From: Pantoea sp. Ep11b
Lineage (GTDB): Bacteria > Pseudomonadota > Gammaproteobacteria > Enterobacterales > Enterobacteriaceae
NCBI RefSeq assembly: GCF_040783975.1
Contig: NZ_CP160631.1
Coordinates: 2,046,001-2,110,000, forward strand
Length of the DNA: 64,000 nucleotides
Direction: 5' to 3'
Of the stretch, positions 29,715 through 38,702 are shown piece after piece (position 1 is the stretch's first letter; every line of letters starts with the position of its first letter). Below the pieces are notes generated by a model. The model did not search any database and was not told where the DNA came from. It saw nothing but the letters and a program-made list of their open reading frames with translations. Made by a program: the position numbers and the translations under genes.

Positions 29715-30326
29715 ATGTCCCGAAGAGTCTGGCTGTCGCTGGTGGTCATGCTGTTAAGCGGCTGCAAAATTGTGTCGCAGCAGGAGCTGGCTGACCTGAA
29801 AAACCCCCCCAATCCGAAAATGGCTGACATCGACCAGCTCTGGCAACAGAAGCTGGTGCCGCAGATTCAGGCGGAGGCCCGGCCATTGGCGACGCTGATG
29901 ACGTCGCTGAAGTCTGCCAAAGATTTTGACACCGCCTGTCAGCAGTATGGCTATCGCAGTCAGGCGGAGAATCCCTGTGTGTTCAGCGTCTCGGTGCAGG
30001 GTGACGTGACGGCAATCAACACCACGTCACGCAGCGGAAAGATGACCGTGAAGGATGAATCAGGTGACAGTGTCACTATTCAGACCGGCCCGATCATTCG
30101 CGGTACGGCGTTGCGGGATGCTTATCGGGGCGCAAGCTATCAGGATTTCAACGATCAGGTGCTGTTTGGCGACTATGGCAAGGCCATTAATCAGCATGCC
30201 TCCGGCCTGATGCAGCAGTTCGCGCCCAAAGTGGGCGACAAGGTAAAGGTCACGGGTGTGTTCAGCAGCTGGGACATTCCGCAGCAGCTGCCGGATATCA
30301 CGCCGGCCGCGATTACCCGGCAATAA
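29715..30326 (+). CDS. DUF2291 family lipoprotein linked to sugar ABC transporters
   Basis: 203 aa. A short N-terminus with lipobox LLSGC marks a lipoprotein, followed by KIVSQQELADLKNPPNPKMA. The composition and position inside a CUT2 transporter operon match the DUF2291 family, which recurs in polyol-type ABC operons and has no established function. The start is ATG 29715, with AGGGAG upstream. Likely membrane-tethered in the periplasm, perhaps helping the binding protein or permease; this is inference. Confidence 0.75.
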   Translation: MSRRVWLSLVVMLLSGCKIVSQQELADLKNPPNPKMADIDQLWQQKLVPQIQAEARPLATLMTSLKSAKDFDTACQQYGYRSQAENPCVFSVSVQGDVTAINTTSRSGKMTVKDESGDSVTIQTGPIIRGTALRDAYRGASYQDFNDQVLFGDYGKAINQHASGLMQQFAPKVGDKVKVTGVFSSWDIPQQLPDITPAAITRQ

Positions 30327-30336
30327 GGAGCGGCAG

Positions 30337-31869
30337 ATGCAGAGTTCTCAACCGCAGCACGCTGATGATGTGATTATCGAAACGCGCAATGTGTCGCGTC
30401 TCTATCCCGGCGTCACGGCGCTCGATCAGGTCAATTACCGGGTCTACCGCAACAAAGTGAATGTCCTGATCGGGGAGAACGGCGCGGGTAAATCCACCAT
30501 GATGAAGATGCTGGCCGGGGTGGAGACGCCCTCGTCCGGCGAGATCCTGCTGGATGGCAGGGTGGTGTCGCTGAACTCCACCCATCAGGCGGAAAAGCAC
30601 GGGATCAGCATTATTTTTCAGGAGCTGAACCTGTTTCCCAACATGAACGTGATGGACAACATTTTTATCGCCAACGAATTCTTTCAGCGCGGCGTGATCA
30701 ATGAAAAGTATCAGTACGCGCTGGCGAAGTCGCTGCTGGAGCGGCTGCAGCTGGATGTCGATCCCTATGCACAGCTGGGCGAGCTGGGTATTGGTCATCA
30801 GCAGCTGGTAGAGATCGCCCGGGCGCTGTCGAAGGATACCCGGGTGCTGATCATGGATGAGCCTACCAGCGCCCTGAGTCAGTCAGAAGTCAAAGTGCTG
30901 TTCAGCGTCATCGACCATCTGAAACGGCGCGGCGTCACCATCATCTACATCTCTCACCGGCTGGAAGAGCTGATGGAGATTGGCGATCACATCACCATTT
31001 TTCGCGACGGCCGCTTTATCAGCGAGCGCGAAGTACGCGACGCCAGCGTGCCGTGGATCATCGCCCGGATGGTGGGCGACAAGAAAAAGCAGTTCGACTA
31101 TCAGCCTGCACCCCAGGGCGAAACGGTGCTGGAGGTCGAGGGCCTGACCGCGCTGCACCAGAACGGGGGCTACAAACTCAACGATGTCACCTTCACGCTG
31201 CGCAAGGGGGAGGTGATTGGCATCTATGGCCTGCTGGGGGCCGGACGCACCGAGCTGTTCAAGGGACTGATTGGGCTGATGCCCTGTCAGTCGGGGCAGG
31301 TCCGGCTGGCGGGCAGCGATCTGGCAAAGCGCAACTTTCAGCAGCGCCTGAAAAGCGGGCTTGCGCTGGTGCCCGAAGATCGCAAGGGCGAAGGGGTGAT
31401 TGAGCTGATGTCGATCACCGCCAACATGACGCTTTCCGACTTCAGCCTGCGCGGGTTTCGCCGGGCGCTGGGGCGGCTGCATCCGGGCCGGGAGCAGCAG
31501 CGGGTCAGCGAAATGATTGGTCATCTGGCGATCAAGGTCAGCGATCCCGAACTGCCCGTGACGTCGCTGAGCGGCGGTAACCAGCAGAAGGTGGTGCTGG
31601 GTAAGGCGCTGATGACCGGGCCACAGGTGGTTCTGCTGGATGAACCGACGCGCGGGATCGACGTCGGCGCGAAAACCGATGTCTATCACCTGATCGGGAA
31701 TCTGGCGCAGCAGGGACTGGCAGTGATGTTCTCCTCCTCCGAGCTGGATGAGGTGATGGCGCTGGCGGACCGTATTCTGGTCATGGCGGATGGCCGGATT
31801 ACGGCCGATCTGCCACGAGCAGCAGCGACACGGGAACAGCTGATCGCCGCCTCTACCCCACAGGATTAA
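30337..31869 (+). CDS. CUT2 sugar ABC transporter ATPase (RbsA-like)
   Basis: 510 aa with two tandem ATPase halves. The first half has Walker A GENGAGKST, Walker B VLIMDEPTSAL and the degenerate signature IGHQQLVEIARAL. The second half has the altered Walker A GLLGAGRTE typical of this family, the signature LSGGNQQKV and Walker B VVLLDEPTRGID. ATG 30337 follows AAGGAG; the longer frame reads back into the preceding gene. It energises import through the permease encoded downstream. Confidence 0.93.
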   Translation: MQSSQPQHADDVIIETRNVSRLYPGVTALDQVNYRVYRNKVNVLIGENGAGKSTMMKMLAGVETPSSGEILLDGRVVSLNSTHQAEKHGISIIFQELNLFPNMNVMDNIFIANEFFQRGVINEKYQYALAKSLLERLQLDVDPYAQLGELGIGHQQLVEIARALSKDTRVLIMDEPTSALSQSEVKVLFSVIDHLKRRGVTIIYISHRLEELMEIGDHITIFRDGRFISEREVRDASVPWIIARMVGDKKKQFDYQPAPQGETVLEVEGLTALHQNGGYKLNDVTFTLRKGEVIGIYGLLGAGRTELFKGLIGLMPCQSGQVRLAGSDLAKRNFQQRLKSGLALVPEDRKGEGVIELMSITANMTLSDFSLRGFRRALGRLHPGREQQRVSEMIGHLAIKVSDPELPVTSLSGGNQQKVVLGKALMTGPQVVLLDEPTRGIDVGAKTDVYHLIGNLAQQGLAVMFSSSELDEVMALADRILVMADGRITADLPRAAATREQLIAASTPQD

Positions 31870-32032
31870 GAGCCTGTCTCATGAGGCTATTTTATTTGTC
31901 AGTCTGCGCCAGGGCCGTGTTCACCCTCCTCACGTACTGCCTGTACGTCGGGTTGCGGTGCGCGGTGCCTGCCCGGACTGTCTGCAACCACTATGCCTGG
32001 TGGGCCAGGCACTACGCTGGCCGGAGAATGTC
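31870..32032 (+). repeat. 163-bp intra-operon spacer, probable intergenic repeat element
   Basis: The only long gap inside an otherwise tight operon. It contains ACGTAC-TGCCT-GTACGT, a perfect 6-bp inverted repeat, and GCCTGG-TGG-GCCAGGC, a second hairpin just before the permease ribosome binding site. The sequence resembles dispersed intergenic repeats of enterobacteria (recalled, not searched). It could process the mRNA or lower permease expression. Confidence 0.5.
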
Positions 32033-33100
32033 ATGAATCAACAATATCTGCTCTATATGTATCTGCTCAAGGCACGCACCTTTATTGCGTTGCTGATTGT
32101 GGTCGCCTTTTTCAGCGTGATGGTGCCGAACTTTCTGACCCCTTCGAACCTGCTGATTATGACGCAGCATGTGGCGATCACCGGCCTGCTGGCGATTGGG
32201 ATGACGCTGGTGATCCTGACCGGTGGCATCGATCTTTCGGTCGGCGCGGTCGCCGGGATCTGCGGCATGGTCGCGGGTGCGCTGCTGACCAACGGCATTC
32301 CGCTGTGGGGCGGCAACACGCTGTTCCTCAACGTGCCCGAGGTGATTCTGGTGGTGGCGATCTTTGGCGTGCTGGTGGGGCTGGTTAACGGCACCGTGAT
32401 CACCCGACTGGGCGTGGCCCCCTTTATCTGTACGCTGGGCATGATGTATGTGGCGCGTGGCGCGGCCCTGCTGTTCAACGATGGCGGCACCTACGCTAAC
32501 CTGGTCGGACTGCCGGCGCTGGGCAACACCGGTTTTGCCGTACTGGGCTCCGGTACTCTCCTGGGCGTCTATCTGCCGATCTGGCTGATGCTCGGCTTTC
32601 TGCTGCTCGGTCTCTATCTGACGCGCAAAACCCCGCTGGGACGCTATATCTATGCCATCGGCGGCAACGAGTCCGCCGCGCGGCTGGCAGGCGTGCCGAT
32701 TATCAAGGTGAAGATCTTTGTCTACGCCTTCTCCGGCCTCTGTGCAGGCCTGGTCGGGCTGGTGGTCGCCTCTCAGCTTCAGACCGCGCACCCGATGACC
32801 GGCAACATGTTTGAGATGGACGCCATTGGTGCCACCGTTCTGGGCGGCACGGCGCTGGCGGGCGGCCGCGGGCGGGTTTCAGGCTCGATCATTGGTGCGT
32901 TCGTTATCGTCTTCCTGGCGGATGGCATGGTGATGATGGGGGTCAGCGACTTCTGGCAGATGGTGATTAAAGGTCTGGTGATCGTGACAGCGGTGGTGAT
33001 CGACCAGTTCCAGCAGCGTCTGCAAAGCAAAGTGGTGCTGTTGCGTCGCCATGAAAAAAAGCAGCAGGCGGTTTCCCTCACTGATGTCCGTCACAGTTAA
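32033..33100 (+). CDS. CUT2 sugar ABC transporter permease (RbsC-like)
   Basis: 355 aa, about nine or ten hydrophobic segments, BPD_transp_2 family. Conserved stretches include [20 protein letters not shown] near the N-terminus and [13 protein letters not shown] followed by [18 protein letters not shown] 32033 follows CCGGAGAATGTC. It works with the binding protein and ATPase encoded upstream. Confidence 0.92.
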   Translation: MNQQYLLYMYLLKARTFIALLIVVAFFSVMVPNFLTPSNLLIMTQHVAITGLLAIGMTLVILTGGIDLSVGAVAGICGMVAGALLTNGIPLWGGNTLFLNVPEVILVVAIFGVLVGLVNGTVITRLGVAPFICTLGMMYVARGAALLFNDGGTYANLVGLPALGNTGFAVLGSGTLLGVYLPIWLMLGFLLLGLYLTRKTPLGRYIYAIGGNESAARLAGVPIIKVKIFVYAFSGLCAGLVGLVVASQLQTAHPMTGNMFEMDAIGATVLGGTALAGGRGRVSGSIIGAFVIVFLADGMVMMGVSDFWQMVIKGLVIVTAVVIDQFQQRLQSKVVLLRRHEKKQQAVSLTDVRHS

Positions 33101-33111
33101 CAGGAGCGATT

Positions 33112-33909
33112 ATGAGCCACGAACAACCTGAAAAAATCGTCGTGATCACCGGCGCCTGCCGGGGCATCGGAGCCGGCATTGCGGCGCGCTTCGCCCGCGA
33201 CGGGGCGAAGCTGGTGATGGTCTCGAATGATGACCGGGTCTTCAGCACCGCCGACCAGCTTCAGCAGCACTATGGCAGTGAGATACTGGCCCTGCAGGTC
33301 GATGTCACCGATGAAACCGCCGTGCAGCAGCTCTATCAGCAGGCGTTTGCGCGCTTTGGCCGGATCGACGTGTCGATACAGAATGCCGGGGTGATCACTA
33401 TCGATCGCTTTGACACGATGCCGAAAAGCGATTTCGAGCGCATCCTGGCAGTGAATACCACGGGGGTCTGGCTCTGCTGCCGTGAGGCGGCGAAGTATAT
33501 GGTGCAGCAGCGCAGCGGCAGCCTGATCAACACCTCCTCCGGCCAGGGGCGGCAGGGCTTTATCTACACGCCGCACTACGCCGCCAGCAAGATGGGTGTG
33601 ATCGGGATTACCCAGAGTCTGGCGCTGGAGCTGGCACCGTGGAACATCACGGTCAACGCCTTCTGTCCGGGCATCATTGAGAGTGAGATGTGGGACTATA
33701 ACGATCGCGTCTGGGGCGAGATCCTCAGCAGCGGGGAGAAAACCTATGGCAAAGGGGAGCTGATGGCTGAGTGGGTTAATAACATCCCGCTGAAACGGGC
33801 CGGTCAGCCGGAGGATGTCGCCGGGCTGGTCGCATTTCTGGCCTCCGATGACGCACGCTACATCACCGGCCAGACAATCAACGTCGATGGCGGGTTAATC
33901 TTCTCCTGA
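33112..33909 (+). CDS. short-chain dehydrogenase/reductase, second of the operon
   Basis: 265 aa. Cofactor loop [11 protein letters not shown] in QNAGVI, catalytic Ser in [15 protein letters not shown] and a terminal [13 protein letters not shown]. Similar to sorbitol/xylitol-type and ketoreductase SDRs. Eleven bases after the permease stop, with AGGAG upstream, so it is the last gene of the operon. Two SDRs in one transport operon fit a two-step oxidation or isomerisation of a polyol or sugar acid. Confidence 0.9.
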   Translation: MSHEQPEKIVVITGACRGIGAGIAARFARDGAKLVMVSNDDRVFSTADQLQQHYGSEILALQVDVTDETAVQQLYQQAFARFGRIDVSIQNAGVITIDRFDTMPKSDFERILAVNTTGVWLCCREAAKYMVQQRSGSLINTSSGQGRQGFIYTPHYAASKMGVIGITQSLALELAPWNITVNAFCPGIIESEMWDYNDRVWGEILSSGEKTYGKGELMAEWVNNIPLKRAGQPEDVAGLVAFLASDDARYITGQTINVDGGLIFS

Positions 33910-33928
33910 TCCGCTGTATCCCCAGCAG

Positions 33929-33955
33929 GCCTGCCCGTGGGCAGGCTTTTTTTTT
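33929..33955 (+). terminator. terminator of the sugar/polyol operon
   Basis: GCCTGCC and GGCAGGC arms around a short loop, then a run of nine T, 20 bases after the last stop. Confidence 0.9.
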
Positions 33956-34032
33956 GCCAGACTTTTCTGGTATATGCACAAAATGGCGCGGCTGTCCTGC
34001 ATCACCATCACAATATGTTAAGGTAATAGTCA

Positions 34033-35517
34033 ATGTTTTTGACTTTTTATCGCAGCTACAGACAGATCAATGTGCCGGGTGACATGATACGGAAAACAGG
34101 GGTTTACGCTTTTATTGCGCTGTCGCTGACTGCCACGCAGAGCGTCCGCGCGATACAGACTGAAACGCGGGTGTCAGAGACACCCTTCGATGATCCTGCG
34201 CGCTACAGTGCGTCGCTGCCGACGCTGGGCAGCGTGAGCGATCAGGATGAAGAGTGGAGTAAAAAGCTGGCCGCCGTTGCCAAAAGTATCGGCGAGGCGA
34301 GCAACAACAGCGACAGCGATGTCACGTTTGGCCAGCAGGCGGGCGTCTGGGCGTTCAATCATCTGCGCGATGAAGTGGCCGGGCGGATCGAGAGCGAAGG
34401 GCAGTCGCTGCTTTCCCCTTACGGAATGGCGCAGCTGGATCTTAACGTGGACATGGACGGCAACTTCACCGGCACCGGCGGCGATCTCTTCAGCGCCCTG
34501 GCCGATGAGAACAGCCTGCTGACCTTCAGCCAGCTGGGTCTGCACGATACCGAGAACGGGCTGGTGGGCAGTGCGGGTCTGGGGCAGCGCTGGGAAGCCG
34601 GCAACTGGCTGCTGGGCTACAACGGGTTTGTCGATCGGATCTTCAGCAGTGGTCTGCAGCGGGCCTCGGTGGGAACGGAGGCCTGGAGCGACGCGATGCG
34701 GCTTTCGGCTAACTACTATCAGCCGCTTTCCGGCTGGAAAAACCTCAGCAGTTCACAGCAGCAGCGCATGGCGCGCGGCTATGACATTACCAGCCAGAGT
34801 TACCTGCCTTTCTATCGCCAGCTGGGCATGTCGGTCAGCTATCAGCAATATCTGGGGGATAATGTCGATCTGTTTAACAGCGGCAACCGCTATCACAATC
34901 CTTCCGCCATGTCGTTCGGCCTCTCTTACACGCCGGTGCCGCTGGTGACGCTCTCCGCGACCCACAAAACCAGCAGCGCCGGTGAAAGCCAGGACCAGCT
35001 GGGGCTGAAACTTAACTACCGGTTCGGCGTGGCGCTGAGCCGTCAGCTCGACGCCGCGAACGTCGCCGAAGCGCACTCGCTGCGTGGCAGCCGCTACGAT
35101 ACCGTCACCCGCAACACGACGCCGGTGCTCGCCTTCCGCCAGCGTAAAACCCTGTCAGTCTTCCTGGCGACGCCGCCCTGGCAGTTAAGCAGCGGCGAGA
35201 GCCTGCCGCTGAAGTTACAGGTGCGCGCCAGCAACGCCATCAAAGCCGTCAGCTGGCAGGGCGACACCCAGGCGCTGAGCCTGACGCCACCGGCGAATAA
35301 CGCCGATCCGCACGGCTGGAGTGTGATCCTGCCGCAGTGGGATCCGTCGCCGGACGCCAGCAACGAATATCGCCTGTCGGTGACGCTGGAGGACAGTAAG
35401 CAGCAGCGGGTCACCTCAAACTGGATCACGCTGAAGGTCGAGCCACCGATGCCGATGGATGCGTCGCCGCAGAGCGATCGCTTTGATTTGATGGCCCCCG
35501 CCGGAGCCGCTCTGTAG
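34033..35517 (+). CDS. ychO: YchO-type inverse autotransporter / intimin-like beta-barrel protein
   Basis: 494 aa, closely related in sequence to E. coli YchO. An N-terminal signal region (hydrophobic core about 24-37) is followed by a helical periplasmic stretch, then a 12-stranded inverse-autotransporter barrel (GNWLLGYNGFVDRIFSSGLQ; RMARGYDITSQSYLPFYRQL; YHNPSAMSFGLSYTPVPLVT). A short C-terminal Ig-like passenger follows. ATG 34033 has AAGG nine bases upstream; ATG 34084 would give a more ordinary signal peptide and is possible. YchO has been linked to adhesion and biofilm. In E. coli it lies two genes from chaC; here a 17-kb block separates them. Confidence 0.9.
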   Translation: MFLTFYRSYRQINVPGDMIRKTGVYAFIALSLTATQSVRAIQTETRVSETPFDDPARYSASLPTLGSVSDQDEEWSKKLAAVAKSIGEASNNSDSDVTFGQQAGVWAFNHLRDEVAGRIESEGQSLLSPYGMAQLDLNVDMDGNFTGTGGDLFSALADENSLLTFSQLGLHDTENGLVGSAGLGQRWEAGNWLLGYNGFVDRIFSSGLQRASVGTEAWSDAMRLSANYYQPLSGWKNLSSSQQQRMARGYDITSQSYLPFYRQLGMSVSYQQYLGDNVDLFNSGNRYHNPSAMSFGLSYTPVPLVTLSATHKTSSAGESQDQLGLKLNYRFGVALSRQLDAANVAEAHSLRGSRYDTVTRNTTPVLAFRQRKTLSVFLATPPWQLSSGESLPLKLQVRASNAIKAVSWQGDTQALSLTPPANNADPHGWSVILPQWDPSPDASNEYRLSVTLEDSKQQRVTSNWITLKVEPPMPMDASPQSDRFDLMAPAGAAL

Positions 35518-35653
35518 AGGGTGACGCAGTGCGGAGAGGCGCAAACGTGAGTGAACAGAGAAGGGGCAGCAATGGCGGAAGCGTGCGACCAGCCCGGAGG
35601 CACATCCCGCCGGGCAGCTCAGCGGGCGCGGAAAAGCTGCCCGTCTGCGAGGG

Positions 35654-35854
35654 TCAGTTCACCAGGCTTTTCACAATATGAATGGCTCTGGCGTAAAGCT
35701 CCCTCTGACCATTGACGGCGTGGGCTTCCTTATTTTTCAGAAAGGCGATGATATCCCGGATGCCTGCCGTCTGACCTGACTGCAGCAGGCTGGCGACCGC
35801 GTGCCCGACGACGGCATGAACATCATCCATATCTACCGGTTTATTGCTGCTCAA
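35654..35854 (-). CDS. small DUF2767/FumD-like protein
   Basis: 66 aa, soluble, mostly helical. The start codon is TTG (35854), with GGAG six bases upstream. The pattern VVGHAVASLLQ...I..FLKNKEAH...ELYARAIHIVKSLVN resembles E. coli FumD and related DUF2767 proteins by eye. FumD has reported fumarase activity, but the small size calls for caution about a catalytic role here. Divergent in position from ychO and upstream of nothing obvious. Confidence 0.6.
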   Translation of the reverse strand: MSSNKPVDMDDVHAVVGHAVASLLQSGQTAGIRDIIAFLKNKEAHAVNGQRELYARAIHIVKSLVN

Positions 35855-35941
35855 AAGAGACTCCAGGGCAACGGTTTTGCTGAACAGCCGCTGAACCGAT
35901 CCGCCTCGGGCGATTCCGCCCGGTCAGCTCATCAGCCACAC

Positions 35942-36424
35942 TCATGGCAGTGCCCTGAGCAGTTTTTCGCGCAGCATAGCGACCCGGGCCGTCAGTTCAC
36001 TCAATTCGCTGCAGGCAGTATCCATCACAGAGACCATGTCTGCCGGGACGCCCGCTGCCGTGACTTTGAGCTGATGGCCCTGTTCCGTCAGCGAGACGAT
36101 CACCCGGCGCTCATCCTTTGCGGTGTCACGCTGGCGGCAGAGAATACCGGCGCTTTCAAGCCGTCTCAGAAGCTGACTGAGTGTGCCGGAATCAAGCCGG
36201 ACGCGGGCGCCAATTTCTGACACGGTCAGGCCATCTTTTTCCCATAGCACCAGCAGCACCAGATATTGCGGATAGGTCAGTCCCAGCGGCTTCAGCCGTG
36301 ACTGATAGAGCTTCGTCATCGCGTGTGAGGCGGAATAGAGGGCAAAGCAGAGAAACTGGTCGATGGTTTCTGGTGCCGCACTGGCGGAAGACGTCTCAGC
36401 GATCCCCGCGGTTTCATTATTCAT
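35942..36424 (-). CDS. ohrR: MarR-family regulator, OhrR-like
   Basis: 160 aa. The N-terminus carries FLCFALYSASHAMTKLYQSR, where the Cys corresponds to the peroxide-sensing cysteine of OhrR, then LTYPQYLVLLVLWEKDGLTV and the winged helix RLDSGTLSQLLRRLE...DERRVIVSLTEQG. OhrR represses ohr until organic hydroperoxides oxidise that Cys. No ohr gene is adjacent in this window, which is unusual. The symbol rests on the sensor motif and is tentative. Confidence 0.72.
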   Translation of the reverse strand: MNNETAGIAETSSASAAPETIDQFLCFALYSASHAMTKLYQSRLKPLGLTYPQYLVLLVLWEKDGLTVSEIGARVRLDSGTLSQLLRRLESAGILCRQRDTAKDERRVIVSLTEQGHQLKVTAAGVPADMVSVMDTACSELSELTARVAMLREKLLRALP

Positions 36425-37082
36425 ATTATTTCTCAGATGAGTCAGGGGCAGAACGGCCAGACTACGGACATTTTCGGTCGTGAAGTCGTGTGCATTTTCC
36501 GGATCGGGTCGAAGGTAACAGTCTCTCTTTGCAGAGATGAAACATCAGGCTTTCAGGCGCTGGCGCGGCGGAAAGGAAAGCCCTTAGCGGTAAGCCCGGC
36601 TGAAACTGCAGACAGTATTGAGTCAAACTAAATTGATGTCAATCTGACTGGCGGCGATCCCGCGAGGGCCATCTGCAGGGCCGCCTTGCCGCTTCGGTTT
36701 GCCTGCCAGATTTCAGCTTTTTACCCAGCCGCTGACGCGGTGCTGCCCTTGTCAAATTACGCGTGCCCGACGGCAGGCGTCGCCGTTCCCGGCGCCGAAA
36801 AGTCGTCGCAGTGCACAAATTTAATAAGATGGGCCTGTTAATCCGGCCGCCGCTGCCGATAGAACATTCATCGTTATGAATGCGGTGACCTGCAAGCGGC
36901 TGGCTGGCGCATGATGCTCGCCTGCGCATCGGGACGGGTAAGAACCATGATTTCTGACAGCAGAGTGCGTGGAGGGGTAATCATCGTCGGCCACTGAGCA
37001 GACAATCTATAAAAAAAACGCCCCGGTTTTTACTGATAACCAAAAGAGAATTCTGACACTTTTCAACACCGGGAATGAACGC
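36425..37082. other. 658-base intergenic region with one inverted repeat
   Basis: No gene with a plausible start and composition. CATTCAT and ATGAATG (36865-36882) form a perfect 7-bp inverted repeat around CGTT, possibly a regulator site. The OhrR operator would be expected just after 36424, but I cannot point to a convincing palindrome. Confidence 0.4.
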
Positions 37083-38654
37083 ATGCGCCTGAAACTTTTC
37101 TGGCTCGCAGTGCTGAATATTGCGACCATCATTTTACTCTCCACGCTGTGGGAGTTCGGGCTTGAGGGTTGGCTTTTCAGGCTGCTGGGTCTGAGCTATG
37201 ACTCGAATTTTGAAACCAGCGAGCGACTGCGGTTTATCCTGACCTCTTCCTCGTTTGCCCTGCTGGCGATGATCATTCCGGCGTTGCTGATCGCCAGTCT
37301 GATCCGCAAAACGCTGAATGCGAAAAAAAACGCGCTCAGGCTGGCCGGCACCGATGCCCTGACGGGGGTAATGAACCGCCGATCGTTCAGTGCCCATCTC
37401 GCGGCGCTCGACGCCAGCGGCACGCCCTATACCCTGACGCTGCTCGATATCAATGAATTCAAGATTATCAACGATCTTAACGGTCATCTTCAGGGCGATA
37501 CCACGCTGATCGCGCTGGCTAACCTGTTGACCGCCTTCGCCAGTACGGAGAGCGAGGTGTTTCGCATTGGCGGCGATGAGTTTGCCCTGGTCACGGCTCA
37601 CTTTACGCCTGAACAGGCGTCGGCGGCTGCCGAAAAGCTGTGCCAGCGCGCGAACGCAATTCGGACCGGTCCGCACACCAGCCTCAGTCTCTCTGTGGGC
37701 ATTGCCAGCTCAGCCTGCACAGCTCAGGCCGATGTGGTCCGGGCGGCCGATCTGGCGCTCCAGGAGGCCAAGTGCAATAAGCGGTCGCATCTGGCGCAAT
37801 TCTCACCGGACATGGAGCGACGCTTTCGCCAGCGGGAGAAGATGGAGCAGGAGGTGGTGGCCGCCGTCAGCGGTCACGCCATCGTTCCCTTTCTGCAGCC
37901 GCTGGTGTCGCTGCGCACCGGCAACATCACCGGTTTTGAGATCCTGGCGCGCTGGATCACCGCATCGGGTCAGTCGGTTTCTCCCGCTGAGTTTCTGCCT
38001 GTGGTCGAGCGGCTGGGGCTGATGGACAGCCTGACCGTGGCGCTGCTGCAGGATGCAGTCAGTGCCACCCGTTCATGGCCCGCCGGACTCTGCCTGTCGC
38101 TGAATATTACGCCGGAACAGCTGCTGAGACCGGCGCTGACTGGCTGTCTCTCCCGCATCATGCAGCACGCCGGACCGGTAATGCTGGAACTGGAGATCAC
38201 GGAACAGAATGTCATGGATATCTCCGACGATGCCCGCCAGGCGATTCGCCTGCTGAAAGAGGACGGCATCGGGGTGGTGCTGGATGATTTCGGCACGGGC
38301 TATTCGAATCTTTCCGCACTGCTGGGGCTGGGCATCACCAAGATCAAGATTGACCAGTCGTTCGTCGCGGGCATCGTGAATGGGGTAGAGCAGCGAAAAG
38401 TGGTTGAGATGCTGCTGATGCTCTGTCAGGGGCTGAATGTGGTGATCACGGCGGAGGGAATTGAGGATGTGGCCACGCTGCGGTGGCTGAGAAAGCGCGG
38501 CTGCGATTACGGACAGGGCTACCTCTTCAGTCGCCCGGTGCCTGCCGGGCAGGCCACCACGCTGCTGGCCTCCGCGAATATGGAGGAGCTGATGCAGGAG
38601 TCGGTGGCCGTGAGCTTAGTCAGGTCGCCAGGCGAAAGGCCGCCTGCGGCCTGA
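37083..38654 (+). CDS. membrane GGDEF-EAL c-di-GMP enzyme
   Basis: 523 aa. Two membrane segments (about 7-24 and 55-75) bracket a short ~30-residue periplasmic loop. GGDEF domain with intact GGDEF at 163-167. EAL-type domain from about 260: the signature is EIL at 286-288 but the catalytic acids and ligands look intact (LNIT, ELEITE, DDFGTGYSNL, KIDQSFV, TAEGIE, GYLFSRP). Both synthesis and hydrolysis of c-di-GMP are therefore possible; in such tandem proteins one activity usually dominates. No RxxD inhibitory site is seen before GGDEF. Confidence 0.9.
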   Translation: MRLKLFWLAVLNIATIILLSTLWEFGLEGWLFRLLGLSYDSNFETSERLRFILTSSSFALLAMIIPALLIASLIRKTLNAKKNALRLAGTDALTGVMNRRSFSAHLAALDASGTPYTLTLLDINEFKIINDLNGHLQGDTTLIALANLLTAFASTESEVFRIGGDEFALVTAHFTPEQASAAAEKLCQRANAIRTGPHTSLSLSVGIASSACTAQADVVRAADLALQEAKCNKRSHLAQFSPDMERRFRQREKMEQEVVAAVSGHAIVPFLQPLVSLRTGNITGFEILARWITASGQSVSPAEFLPVVERLGLMDSLTVALLQDAVSATRSWPAGLCLSLNITPEQLLRPALTGCLSRIMQHAGPVMLELEITEQNVMDISDDARQAIRLLKEDGIGVVLDDFGTGYSNLSALLGLGITKIKIDQSFVAGIVNGVEQRKVVEMLLMLCQGLNVVITAEGIEDVATLRWLRKRGCDYGQGYLFSRPVPAGQATTLLASANMEELMQESVAVSLVRSPGERPPAA

Positions 38655-38702
38655 ACCTGCATCAGGCCGGCCCGGTAATCCGAACCGGCTCTCCGTTTCA
38701 TA

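Noticed and set aside
36437..36929. Two short frames upstream of the GGDEF-EAL gene
   Set aside because: No ribosome binding sites, Arg/Ser-rich composition, and overlapping on opposite strands.
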